DNA of 60,444 nucleotides from Anthropogastromicrobium sp050944455 (GTDB lineage: Bacteria; Bacillota; Clostridia; Lachnospirales; Lachnospiraceae): the NCBI GenBank assembly GCA_050944455.1, contig JBMNRC010000017.1, forward strand, positions 1 through 60,444, given 5' to 3'. Shown here in pieces: positions 51,752-60,116 of the stretch. Made by a program: the position numbers and the translations under genes. The notes below the pieces were generated by a model. The model had not been told where the DNA came from and did not search any database. It worked only from the letters and a program-made list of their open reading frames with translations. Numbering within the stretch: the stretch's first letter is position 1; every line of letters begins with the position of its first letter.

Positions 51752-52642
51752 CTAAATTCCGAAAGTCAACAGCGGGAGGATTTCACGCTCCATCCGCTCC
51801 GTCACAGCGCGGTTCCGGGCAAGGATGCCAGCCGCGGCATCCGGTAGCGCTTCCCCGCAGAGATCACACCCGATCAGCCGGGACACACCGCAGGCTTTGC
51901 GGATCCAGTCCAGGCTTTCTCCCGCGGTGAGGTTTCCCTGGCTCCAGTCCGTCGAAAATTCCTCCGGGGAAAGCAGGTCCCGGTCGAAGGACAGATAAAA
52001 GGGCAGTCCGCCGGCGGCGAGGGCCTGTTTCCACTCTTCCTCCCGCGCGGCCGCCTCCGATTCGCGCACGAGCAAAAAACTTTTGCCTTCCGGAAGCTGT
52101 CCGGGGATCCCGCCCTCTTCCGGGCCGAGCAGAACCGCTCCGCGGCAGAACGGCAGCCGCTCCAGGCTTCGCAGGGCCCAGCTGCCGCAGGTGAGAAGCC
52201 CGCTGCCGAAAACGCTCTCCTGCATGTCGGTATGATGATCCATCAGAAGCAGCCGGAATGGCCTGCGGATTTTTTCCAGAAAGAACAGGGTGAGATAATG
52301 GCAGTCCCCGGAATCGATCCGATGGATTCCGGATGCCGGTACGCCGGCCAGTCTCTCCCGGAGTTCCGCCGCCGCCTTCTCATCGCAGAAAAAGTTTGTT
52401 CCGCGGATATCCGAAAGATCGGTCAGCTGCCGCCGTTCCCGATTTTCCCGGGCGGAGCAGCCGTCCTCACGGCCTGATCCGGAACCCGCTGAGCTGCCGC
52501 CCGCATGGCCTGATTCCGCGTCCGCTGACCTGCCGCCCGCATGGCCTGATTCCGCATCCGCTGCCCCGCCGCGCGCGCATTCGCCGGCGCTTCCGTCCGC
52601 ACGGTATACGCCGGTCATGTCCAAAACCGCAATCCTGTTCAT
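51752..52642 (-). CDS. Arginase/agmatinase-fold protein
   Basis: A 296-residue protein with ureohydrolase-fold metal motifs: LLLMDHHTDMQ and YLSFDRDLLSPEEFSTDWSQG. The substrate is uncertain; arginase, agmatinase and formimidoylglutamase all share these motifs, and some members are not ureohydrolases. After MNRIAVLDMTGVYRADG comes a Gly/Ala/Ser-rich insert with a 12-residue repeat (ADAESGHAGG, DNA period 36 bp near 52484-52560), which I take as a disordered expansion. The start at 52642 has AAGGAA upstream. The gene ends in TAG. It is divergent from the GH27 gene. Confidence 0.75.
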   Translation of the reverse strand: MNRIAVLDMTGVYRADGSAGECARGGAADAESGHAGGRSADAESGHAGGSSAGSGSGREDGCSARENRERRQLTDLSDIRGTNFFCDEKAAAELRERLAGVPASGIHRIDSGDCHYLTLFFLEKIRRPFRLLLMDHHTDMQESVFGSGLLTCGSWALRSLERLPFCRGAVLLGPEEGGIPGQLPEGKSFLLVRESEAAAREEEWKQALAAGGLPFYLSFDRDLLSPEEFSTDWSQGNLTAGESLDWIRKACGVSRLIGCDLCGEALPDAAAGILARNRAVTERMEREILPLLTFGI

Positions 52643-52742
52643 CCTGATTTCCTTCCGGTCTCCTCCCGCACTCACGGGTGCGGTGCCGTCCCGATTCTAA
52701 CCAGCGGCCCCCGATCCGGCCCCGGCGCGGCTCTCAAATCAT

Positions 52743-52771
52743 TTGCCCGGGACAGCCCGCTGTGATATACT
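52743..52771 (+). promoter_or_regulatory. Promoter of the GH27-AraC-ThyX-like unit
   Basis: TTGCCC (52743-52748) and TATACT (52766-52771) are 17 bases apart, with an added TG upstream of the -10 box. Confidence 0.65.
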
Positions 52772-52866
52772 AAAAGCACATTTTATCTGCGGTGCGTCAC
52801 TCAATTCCGCGGTTCATCACCGGCCCGCGGAAGCATCCCGGCATGCGCCGGGGAAAGGAAACCGAA

Positions 52867-54165
52867 ATGATCCCAGACAAGAACCAGTTTGCCCTGACGC
52901 CGCCCATGGGGTGGAATTCGTACGATTATTATGACACAACCGTCACGGAAAAGGAAGTCCGCGCCAACGCCGAATACATGGCGGAGCATCTTCTGAAATA
53001 CGGCTGGCAGTACATCGTCGTTGACATTGAGTGGTACGCTCACAACGCCGGTTCGCAGCGGCCGCAGGTTCAGTACATTCCGTTTGCCGAGCCTGAGATG
53101 GATGAGTACTCCCGCCTCCAGCCGGATCCGGAGCGCTTCCCGTCCTCGAGGGGCGGGCAGGGATTCAGGCCGCTGGCGGATTATATCCACAGTCTCGGCC
53201 TGAAATTCGGCATCCACATCATGCGCGGGGTTCCGCGGTACGCGGCCCATATCCACAGCAGAATCAAGGGAACGGACGTGACCGCTTCGGACATCGCGGA
53301 TCCGTCGGATATCTGCCCATGGAACCCGGACATGTACGGCGTCCGGGATATCCCGGAAGGCCAGGCCTACTATGATTCCCTGCTGGAAATGTACGCGCAG
53401 TGGGGCGTCGATTACATCAAGTGCGACGATATCGCGGCTACCAAACTGTATCCCGGGACTCCGCTCTTCTCCCGCCGCGAGATCGAAATGCTGCACAGCG
53501 CCATCGTAAAGTGCGGCCGTCCGATCGTCCTTAGCTTATCCCCGGGGCCCGCGTCCATCGACGACGCCTGGCTGTACGAACAGAACGCCAACCTCTGGCG
53601 TGTCTCCGACGATTTCTGGGATGACTGGAAAGCCGTCCTGCACATGTTCGAGTACTGCGAGCTCTGGCAGAGGCACGTCGCGCCGGGCAATTACCCCGAC
53701 TGCGATATGCTCCCGTTCGGCTGGCTCGGAGGCGGATTCAGGGACGAGCGCCAGACCCACTTCACCTACGCCGAGGAACAGACCGTGATGACGCTGTGGT
53801 GCATCTTCGGTTCCCCGCTGATGCTCGGCGCCGAGATGACCCGGATGGACGGCCGGACGCTCGGCCTGCTGACCAACCGCGATCTTCTGTCCCTGCTCGA
53901 CCCGCGGCGCCTGCGCAGACAGGTGAGAAGAAACCGCGAATCCGCCGTCTGGATGAGCACGGACCGCGATTCCGGGAAGATCGCCGCCGCTCTCTTCAAT
54001 TTCGGCGACGCGGAAGCCAGGATTTCCGTCTCGGAAAACGAGCTTCTGACCGCGATGCCGGCTCAGTTCAGGGAATGCTGGAGCGGCGGAACCGTCAGGT
54101 CCGCAAACGGCACCGTCTCGGTTGTCCTGCCCGCGCACGGCGGCACAGCTTTGATCGAAAGTTAA
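52867..54165 (+). CDS. GH27 alpha-galactosidase
   Basis: A 432-residue cytoplasmic GH27 enzyme that removes terminal alpha-galactose (alpha-N-acetylgalactosaminidases are close relatives). Family motifs are TPPMGWNSYDYYD at the start, the nucleophile aspartate in VDYIKCDD, and the acid/base aspartate in WRVSDDFWDDW. FGSPLMLGAEM follows, and a C-terminal beta-sandwich ends the protein. There is no signal peptide, so it acts on imported sugar. The start at 52867 has AAAGGAAA seven bases upstream; the frame open from 52792 is not used. An AraC regulator gene follows after 59 bases. Confidence 0.92.
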   Translation: MIPDKNQFALTPPMGWNSYDYYDTTVTEKEVRANAEYMAEHLLKYGWQYIVVDIEWYAHNAGSQRPQVQYIPFAEPEMDEYSRLQPDPERFPSSRGGQGFRPLADYIHSLGLKFGIHIMRGVPRYAAHIHSRIKGTDVTASDIADPSDICPWNPDMYGVRDIPEGQAYYDSLLEMYAQWGVDYIKCDDIAATKLYPGTPLFSRREIEMLHSAIVKCGRPIVLSLSPGPASIDDAWLYEQNANLWRVSDDFWDDWKAVLHMFEYCELWQRHVAPGNYPDCDMLPFGWLGGGFRDERQTHFTYAEEQTVMTLWCIFGSPLMLGAEMTRMDGRTLGLLTNRDLLSLLDPRRLRRQVRRNRESAVWMSTDRDSGKIAAALFNFGDAEARISVSENELLTAMPAQFRECWSGGTVRSANGTVSVVLPAHGGTALIES

Positions 54166-54224
54166 ACTTGGAGAACAGACAGCCATCCCCGGCCTGCCGG
54201 GGACCGGGCTGCTGAAGGGTAATC

Positions 54225-55106
54225 ATGAAGTATACAGGATACGAACTCTACCATCGGAAATGGGCCTACCGTCCGGATTTTCCCTGCTCCTGCAATGTCA
54301 TCAATCTTCCGGAAGACGAACCGGTCATCCCCCTGCATCACCACGACGAGGTCGAGTTCATCCTGGTCAGGGAGGGCGAGGGCACTGTCAGCATCGATCT
54401 GGAGCCGTACGAGGCAAAGGCGGGAACGATACTGGTGATCCTCCCCAACCAGCTGCACGCTGTGGAGTGCAATGAGGGAAAGAAGCTGGTCATTACCGAC
54501 CTGACTTTCCGGCTCGACCTTCTGGAAAGCCAGTATCCGGATTACTGCAACTCCAGCTATTTCGATCCGATCCGCACCGAAAGTGTCCCGCTGCCGTGCT
54601 GCATCACCGCGGACTATCCGGAGCACGGGCAGGTCAGGAAATGCATCACCGAAATCGACAGCCTGTGCCGCTGGGTGCCCGAAGCGTGGCAGCTTTCCGT
54701 CAAGGCGCGCCTGTTTCAGCTCTTCTACATCCTGTATTATAACAAGACCGCTCCCGCGGCCCGCACGCGTCCCCGGAAATCACTGGAAAGGGCCCTGAGG
54801 CTGTCGGACTACCTGACGGAAAACTGCAGCAGGCATCTCACGGTCCCGGAGATGGCTCAGAAGATGGAACTGAGCGAATCCCAGTTTATGAAGTTCTTCC
54901 GCTCGGCTTTCTGCATGACTTTCATCGATTATGTGAACGACTGCAGGCTGATCATCGCCGCCATTCTGCTCACCGGGACGGACAAGAACATCCAGGACGT
55001 CGCGGTGGAATGCGGTGTTCCGAACATCGGCCATTTCAACAGGATTTTCAAGAAAAAGTACGGCGTGACGCCGTCCAGATACCGCAAAACGCGGGGCAAT
55101 CTCTGA
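54225..55106 (+). CDS. AraC-family regulator with a cupin sensor domain
   Basis: A 293-residue regulator. The N-terminal cupin-like domain (LHHHDEVEFILVREGEGT, ILPNQLHAVE) would bind a sugar. The C-terminal AraC domain has two helix-turn-helix units (LTVPEMAQKMELSESQFMKFF and IQDVAVECGVPNIGHFNRIFKK), ending in YGVTPSRYRK. It is co-directional with and 59 bases behind the GH27 gene and probably activates it in response to galactosides. The ThyX-like gene starts 20 bases after its stop. Confidence 0.92.
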   Translation: MKYTGYELYHRKWAYRPDFPCSCNVINLPEDEPVIPLHHHDEVEFILVREGEGTVSIDLEPYEAKAGTILVILPNQLHAVECNEGKKLVITDLTFRLDLLESQYPDYCNSSYFDPIRTESVPLPCCITADYPEHGQVRKCITEIDSLCRWVPEAWQLSVKARLFQLFYILYYNKTAPAARTRPRKSLERALRLSDYLTENCSRHLTVPEMAQKMELSESQFMKFFRSAFCMTFIDYVNDCRLIIAAILLTGTDKNIQDVAVECGVPNIGHFNRIFKKKYGVTPSRYRKTRGNL

Positions 55107-55126
55107 AGAAGGAAAGGATCTCATCC

Positions 55127-55768
55127 ATGTTATCAGTAAAAAACACTTCCGTCATGAACTTTGAAAACGCGATCCGCGGCGCCAGAAACCCGATGAACAG
55201 CTGGAAGCGGATGGATTCGCATACGGATGAAAACGGGAACTTCGTTTTCGGTCCCAACGACCTGAACCTGGCGGTCCGCCTCGTCACCTCCGGCACGGAC
55301 CACCGCAAATTTATGCGGATGATCTTTGTGTGCACCGATGTGACGGCTCCGATCTACTGGTGGAAAGAATACGATACCTACAAGGTGGCGACGGTCGCCA
55401 ACTCCACCAGCACGATGCACAAAATCGCCAGCAAGCCGTTCAAAATGGAGGATTTCTCCACGGACCACATGACGGATTCCACAAAGGCTTTCATGGAGAC
55501 CATCGTCGCAAGGCTCGAGGAAATCCGGCAGAAATATAAAGTGACGAAGGCCAAGGAAGACTGGTATGACCTGATCCAGCTGCTTCCCGAGAGCTACAAC
55601 CAGATGCGCACGATCAGCCTGAACTATGAGACGCTTTTCAACATCTGGCACGCGAGGAAGGACCACAAGCTGATGGAGTGGCACACGTTCTGCGACTGGA
55701 TCGCCACCCTTCCGTACGCGAAAGAGCTGATCATGGTGGAAAAAGAGCCGGAAAATCCTGAGGCGTAA
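55127..55768 (+). CDS. ThyX-fold protein with a diverged active-site motif, function unknown
   Basis: A 213-residue soluble protein. Aligned by eye with flavin-dependent thymidylate synthase it matches along its length: NAIRGARNPMNSW with the early AVRAAR helix, FVCTDVTAPIYWWKEYDTYKVAT with the strand and RHRxxS segment, then the LP...NYETLFNI and ARKDHKLMEW regions with NARSLMNF and the C-terminal helix. The signature RHRxxS is replaced by TYKVAT (84-89), and the substrate-binding Arg of NARSL by Glu (NYETL, 166-170). Canonical catalysis is therefore doubtful. I believe related proteins occur in phages and Firmicutes as hypotheticals. The start at 55127 has AAAGGA upstream. It converges on dut-folD-fchA with 37 bases between the genes, a dTMP-related context. 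Confidence 0.65.
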   Translation: MLSVKNTSVMNFENAIRGARNPMNSWKRMDSHTDENGNFVFGPNDLNLAVRLVTSGTDHRKFMRMIFVCTDVTAPIYWWKEYDTYKVATVANSTSTMHKIASKPFKMEDFSTDHMTDSTKAFMETIVARLEEIRQKYKVTKAKEDWYDLIQLLPESYNQMRTISLNYETLFNIWHARKDHKLMEWHTFCDWIATLPYAKELIMVEKEPENPEA

Positions 55769-55805
55769 AGCTGGAGAAAACCCGCGGCGGGTTCGGAACA
55801 GCCGG

Positions 55806-56249
55806 TTATTGCTTCCCGGTTGTGCCGAATCCGCCGCGATTCTGTCCGTCGAGGTGGTCCGTCTCTTCAAATTCAATGTGAGGCTGGTTTCTCATGATCC
55901 GGAACTGGCAGATTCTGTCGTTCACATGGATCTCCGTATCCCGGACAGCCAGCGCCGGGAACATCCACTCATCCTCATTCCCGCAGTAGGATCCATCCAC
56001 GACTCCCATCGAGTTGGCCTGGATGATGCCGAAATTCTTATACGTGCTGCTGCGCGGCACCACATGCGCCTCATAGCCCTCGGGAAGCTGCATCGCGACC
56101 CCGAGGCGGATGTATTTCATCTCGCCCTTCTTCAGGACAACGTCTTCCGCCGAGCGGAGGTCGATCCAGTCGGATTTTCCATCAATATAAGTCAGGTGCG
56201 TGATCTGATCCGAGATATAGCGGATCCGGATTTTCTCTGTCTCTCTCAT
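55806..56249 (-). CDS. dut: dUTP diphosphatase
   Basis: A 147-residue trimeric-type dUTPase that hydrolyses dUTP to dUMP, keeping uracil out of DNA and feeding dTMP synthesis. Motifs: 2 PRSSTYKNFGI, 3 GVVDGSYCGNEDEW, and 5 in the flexible tail GGFGTTG. Motif 3 has extra residues relative to the short classical form. The ATG overlaps the folD stop as ATGA, so the two are translationally coupled. It is last of fchA-folD-dut. Confidence 0.93.
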   Translation of the reverse strand: MRETEKIRIRYISDQITHLTYIDGKSDWIDLRSAEDVVLKKGEMKYIRLGVAMQLPEGYEAHVVPRSSTYKNFGIIQANSMGVVDGSYCGNEDEWMFPALAVRDTEIHVNDRICQFRIMRNQPHIEFEETDHLDGQNRGGFGTTGKQ

Positions 56250-57169
56250 CTTCTTTTCTCCGCAGCCTCCACCACATGCCTGGCCAGCACAGCCGAAGTC
56301 ACCGGTCCCAGGCCTCCCGGCACCGGGGTGATATAACCGTCGGGAAGATCGTACGCGGCCGGATCAACATCCCCGGCAAGGCTTCCGTCCGCCGAAACGT
56401 GAATCCCCACGTCAACTACCGCCGCGCCGGGTTTGATCCAGCCGGGTTTGACGAAGGCTTCCTTCCCGACGGCCGCAACGAGGATATCCGCCCCGCGGCA
56501 GATTTCCGCCAGATCGCGCGTCCGGGAGTGGCAGACCGTCACTGTGGCGTTCTGGGCCAGCAGAAGCATGGCGGCCGGTTTTCCGATCACCAGGCTTCGG
56601 CCGATCACCACGGCCCGTTTCCCTTCCATCGGAATTTGATAATGCTTCAGCACTTCAATGACAGCCTGGGCTGTGCACGGCGCGATCGCGTCAGAATCTC
56701 CCGCAAAGAACTTTCCAAGGCTCTCCCGTGAGGCGCAGTCCATGTCTTTCTCCGGGGGAATCCGCTCGGCCAGCTCTTCCGCGGGCAGATTTCCCGGAAG
56801 CGGACGGAACATCAGAATGCCGTCCACGGTATCGTCCGCCGCAAGGCTGTCCAGCGCTGCCGCGAGTTTTTCTGCCGTGACATCCGCAGGGAAAATCTCC
56901 CTGCGGCATTCCGCCCCCGCCTGGCTTAATCGCTTCTGCGCGCCTCTCTCATAAGAAAGATCCGACGGGTTTTCCCCGACCCGGACAATGGCAAGGCACG
57001 GGCGGCGGACATTCTGCTCACCCCGCGCTGAGCCCGCTGGAACCGCCGTGCCCGTTCCGTCGGCTTCGCGCGCTGGTTTCAGCAAATCCGCGGCCGGCCC
57101 CGCTGTTTCCGTCTTTGCGCATTCCGCCAGGATAGCCTTCACCACCGGCATGCCTTTCATCAGCTTCAC
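56246..57169 (-). CDS. folD: FolD-type methylenetetrahydrofolate dehydrogenase lacking the usual catalytic lysine
   Basis: A 307-residue FolD relative interconverting C1-tetrahydrofolates. The Rossmann motif is VVIGRSLVIGKPAAMLLL and the C-terminal signature ITPVPGGLGPVTSAVL. In the usual motif YxxxKxK the first, catalytic lysine is replaced: here the segment is SYERGAQKR, with Ala at that place and only the second Lys kept. I believe this variant is found in other Clostridia. A roughly 35-residue Ala/Gly/Thr-rich insert separates the first helix from CLAIVRVGEN. The start is GTG (57167-57169), overlapping the fchA stop. The adjacent fchA gene may supply the cyclohydrolase step. Confidence 0.85.
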   Translation of the reverse strand: MKLMKGMPVVKAILAECAKTETAGPAADLLKPAREADGTGTAVPAGSARGEQNVRRPCLAIVRVGENPSDLSYERGAQKRLSQAGAECRREIFPADVTAEKLAAALDSLAADDTVDGILMFRPLPGNLPAEELAERIPPEKDMDCASRESLGKFFAGDSDAIAPCTAQAVIEVLKHYQIPMEGKRAVVIGRSLVIGKPAAMLLLAQNATVTVCHSRTRDLAEICRGADILVAAVGKEAFVKPGWIKPGAAVVDVGIHVSADGSLAGDVDPAAYDLPDGYITPVPGGLGPVTSAVLARHVVEAAEKRR

Positions 57170-57798
57170 AGTCCGAGATCCTCCTTCACCTGCCGGTACA
57201 GTACGTCCGACTCTGTCTTGATGACGGACATCAGCTCCTCCGCCTCAAAATCAATGCACTCGGCCCGGTCGCGGTTTTTCATGCACATCGTGTTGGTGCG
57301 GATGATCATCTGAGCCGACTCCGACGCCGCGCGCACCAGGACGGCGGCTGTCCCGATATCGCTGAGAAGGAAACGGCTCCCGAATTTCGACGCCTGTTCC
57401 AGGATTCTCAGTCCCCTCTCAGCCTGGCTCATGAGAGTCAGCGGGACGGACGCAGCGTCCTCATAGCGCTTCTCGAGCTCAGCGTCGCGCGCCGCTTTTT
57501 CCTCCGGCGTGCTGTGCGGCATCTTCATGGCCGCTCTGAGGGGGCCGAACACTTCGCTGTCCTTATCAGCCAGGTCCAGCAGCGACTGCGAGATTTCCGA
57601 GCATTTCCGGTGAAGTTCTTCCGCCTTTTTCCGGGAAGCGTCATCCATTCCTTTTTTGCGCTCCCCCGCCAGGGCGCACGTCATGCTTCCCAAAGCGAGT
57701 GCCAGGGACGCGGCCAGAGCTGCCGCCCCTCCGCCTCCGGGCACCGGCTCGGATGAAGCGAGCTCTTCCCGGAATTGTTTTACTGTCTTTTCTGTCAC
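57166..57798 (-). CDS. fchA: FchA-type methenyltetrahydrofolate cyclohydrolase/cyclodeaminase
   Basis: A 210-residue helical protein of the formiminotransferase-cyclodeaminase C-domain family. The signature PVPGGGGAAALAASLALALGSM lies near residue 19, and MTCALAGERKKG and RIIRTN-type parts (MIIRTNTMCMKNR) follow. Stand-alone members either open methenyl-THF (FchA) or act in glutamate/formimino metabolism. Its coupling to folD (GTGA overlap) favours the cyclohydrolase role. The start is GTG (57796-57798) with AAAGGA upstream. It heads fchA-folD-dut, 127 bases after the M28 peptidase gene. Confidence 0.85.
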   Translation of the reverse strand: MTEKTVKQFREELASSEPVPGGGGAAALAASLALALGSMTCALAGERKKGMDDASRKKAEELHRKCSEISQSLLDLADKDSEVFGPLRAAMKMPHSTPEEKAARDAELEKRYEDAASVPLTLMSQAERGLRILEQASKFGSRFLLSDIGTAAVLVRAASESAQMIIRTNTMCMKNRDRAECIDFEAEELMSVIKTESDVLYRQVKEDLGL

Positions 57799-57925
57799 GG
57801 ATCTGTCCTTTCCTGGATCTTGTCCGGGTATCTTCCTGTGTCTTTCACCGATGTTCCCGGCTTATGCATGGACCGGGGACTGCCGGAAGCGCTCCCGCCT
57901 CCTGCGTTTCAGCGTTTCTGAAGCT

Positions 57926-59869
57926 TTATTTTCTCAGCTGACGGATCAGAAAGACAACCAGGCACAGAATGACGGCCAGCAGCACTACGACGCCCGCCGC
58001 GGCGTATTTCGCCTCGGAGCTTCCCTGAAGCCAGCTCACGAAACTGTCGATCACACCCGTTTTCTGCGTATCAGCCGCGGTGACGCCTGTCCCGCTCACG
58101 GAAGATGAAGTCACTGACGGCTGGGAGGAAGCTGTTTGCGAAGAGGAAGCGGCGGCTGTCCCCGACGTGCCGGAACTGTCTGAGCTGCCGGAGGACGATC
58201 CTTCCGACCCTGCAGAGGAATCGGCAGTTCCGGCTGTCCGGTCAGAAACCTGCGTCACAGCTTCCCCAGAAGAAGTCTCCTCCGCGGAGTCTTCCCCGGA
58301 TTCGTCCGAGTCAGTTTCCGCCTCTGAACTGGTTTCCGTCTCCGTGTCGGTTTCTTCTTCCGGACTGTTTTCCCCTTCCGGGTCGGTTTCCGCTTCGGTT
58401 TCTTCTTCCAAACCGGTTTCCTCTTCTGCGTCGGTTTCTTCTTCCGAACCGGATTCCGCCTCCGCCGGCTGGAGATACTCGGATTTGATGTAAGCGGCAG
58501 TGCCATTATAATCGACCTGGCTCCATCCGTCCACCGTGCCGGTGCGCCGGATCTCCGAGCCTGCCTCCAGCATTCCCAGCACTTCGCCGGAAACCGAGGG
58601 CGTTGAGCGGATATTCACGTTCTCCGTGGCCTGTACCAGCTCATCCGCCGGCTCCACCTGTACGGTTTCGTCGGTTTCCGTGCCCGCGGAAGCGACGGAA
58701 GAATCCGGCGTGATGTTGTGAAGCAGGTAATCCAGCAGATAGCAGTAATCCTCCAGGTGCTGCGCGTAGCGGTTCCCGAAAGTCGAGTTGATAAAATCCA
58801 GGTTGTCGTAAGCCGCGACGTGCATGATCTTGCCGTTCTCAACGGCCGGATTGCTGGTCTGGTAAAAGTTGTCGTAATTTCCGCCGTTCCAGTTGGACGC
58901 CTCGCAGTACAGATAGGGAATCCCGATTTCATTGAAGAACTGCTGATCGCTTGCCGTCGTCTTGGTCGGCGCCGGGTACTGCGGATTGACGTCCGGATGC
59001 GTGGACATCTCAAGGCCCAGCACCTCAGCGTCCGCCAGGGCCTGCTCCACGAGCCAGGTGCGGACGAAATTGCCGCTGTCGTCCACGTCGCCGCCGTACA
59101 GGTAGGTGTAATCGCCGGCTCCTATGGTATCCAGGTTGATCATGCAGAGAATGCTGTTTCTGTCCTCCTCGCTGAGGTTTTCCACGTAATACCTGCTTCC
59201 GTACACGCCAGGCTCCTCCGCGGAGAACAGCACAAAGCGGATCGTGTAGGGATAAGTCCCGGCGGACACGCAGTTCGCCAGCTCAAGCAGCACGCCCACG
59301 CCTGACGCGTTGTCGTCGGCGCCGTTGGTGCCGACGGAATCATAATGCGCCCCGACGATGATCACCTTGCTGCTGTCGGTGCTTCCCTGCTTGCTGAAAA
59401 TGATGTTGTCGCCGATCAGGTTCCATCCTTTTTCAGGAACCGGATACTCGAAGTGCTGGACCGACGGGACAAACCCGAGCGTCTGAACGGTCTGGACCAG
59501 CCAGTCGCGGGCACTGTCAAGATTTGCGGTGTTCATGGAGCGCACCGGATAATTCGTCTGCAGGGTATTGGCAAAAATATACGCGTCGTCCCCGTAAGTT
59601 TCCTTCGCTTCCAGACCCGCTGCCGCACTCCCGGAAGACTGTGTACTGCTGTCCCCGAGGTTGATCGTCTGGACTCCGCTGCCGGTATCATCCGCAGCTG
59701 TCCCGCTCTCATCCGCCGTTTCCCCGTCGGTGGTTTCCGCGCCGTCCTGTTCCCCGGCTGTCTGCTCTTCCGCAGTTTCATCGGCGGAAACCCGGCCGGC
59801 AGGAACCGCCGATAGCGCAAGAACCGCCGCTGCGGCCGCGGCCGCTATTGTTCTCCAGATTTTTTTCAT
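57926..59869 (-). CDS. Surface-anchored M28 family zinc peptidase with an SH3 domain
   Basis: A 647-residue exported protein. A signal peptide (MKKIWRTIAAAAAAAVLALS, cut near VSADE) is followed by an acidic linker. The M28 peptidase domain has zinc motifs GAHYDSVG, DDNASGVGV, SAEEPGVYGSRYY and NLDTIG. A bacterial SH3 domain comes next (NVNIRSTPSVSGEVLGMLEAGSEI), then a 120-residue Glu/Ser/Thr-rich stalk. A last transmembrane helix (YAAAGVVVLLAVILCLVVFLI) and a short basic tail end it. It probably acts as an aminopeptidase at the wall, the SH3 part binding peptidoglycan. The start at 59869 has GGGAGG upstream; the longer frame to 60262 runs through repeats and has no ribosome site. Confidence 0.88.
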   Translation of the reverse strand: MKKIWRTIAAAAAAAVLALSAVPAGRVSADETAEEQTAGEQDGAETTDGETADESGTAADDTGSGVQTINLGDSSTQSSGSAAAGLEAKETYGDDAYIFANTLQTNYPVRSMNTANLDSARDWLVQTVQTLGFVPSVQHFEYPVPEKGWNLIGDNIIFSKQGSTDSSKVIIVGAHYDSVGTNGADDNASGVGVLLELANCVSAGTYPYTIRFVLFSAEEPGVYGSRYYVENLSEEDRNSILCMINLDTIGAGDYTYLYGGDVDDSGNFVRTWLVEQALADAEVLGLEMSTHPDVNPQYPAPTKTTASDQQFFNEIGIPYLYCEASNWNGGNYDNFYQTSNPAVENGKIMHVAAYDNLDFINSTFGNRYAQHLEDYCYLLDYLLHNITPDSSVASAGTETDETVQVEPADELVQATENVNIRSTPSVSGEVLGMLEAGSEIRRTGTVDGWSQVDYNGTAAYIKSEYLQPAEAESGSEEETDAEEETGLEEETEAETDPEGENSPEEETDTETETSSEAETDSDESGEDSAEETSSGEAVTQVSDRTAGTADSSAGSEGSSSGSSDSSGTSGTAAASSSQTASSQPSVTSSSVSGTGVTAADTQKTGVIDSFVSWLQGSSEAKYAAAGVVVLLAVILCLVVFLIRQLRK

Positions 59870-60078
59870 CGCATTGCCTCCCGGGCAGAGCCCGGCCCCG
59901 CGCTGCCGCGGCCGGCCTGCCGAAGTTGTTCTGCGCGCCTTTCCCGCGCACGGGCATGGACGCAGTTCTGTCCATACCGCCCGTCGCCCGCGCCGGAGCT
60001 TTCCCCGCGCGGGCAGGAGCGCGCCTGCCCGGGGCACGGCCGCCCCCGGTCCGCTGGTAAATCGATAATGATACAGTA

Positions 60079-60087
60079 AGTATATCA
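60079..60087 (-). promoter_or_regulatory. Extended -10 promoter candidate of the M28 peptidase
   Basis: TGATATACT on the minus strand is an extended -10 box without a good -35. The rest of 59870-60320 is G+C-rich and contains repeats but no gene I can support. Confidence 0.4.
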
Positions 60088-60116
60088 TAACGTTCCAAAC
60101 ACCGCAGAGCAGCATC

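Noticed and set aside
54183..54200. Terminator between the GH27 and AraC genes (CCCCGGCCTGCCGGGG)
   Set aside because: The stem is only six pairs and no T-run follows, so co-transcription is more likely.
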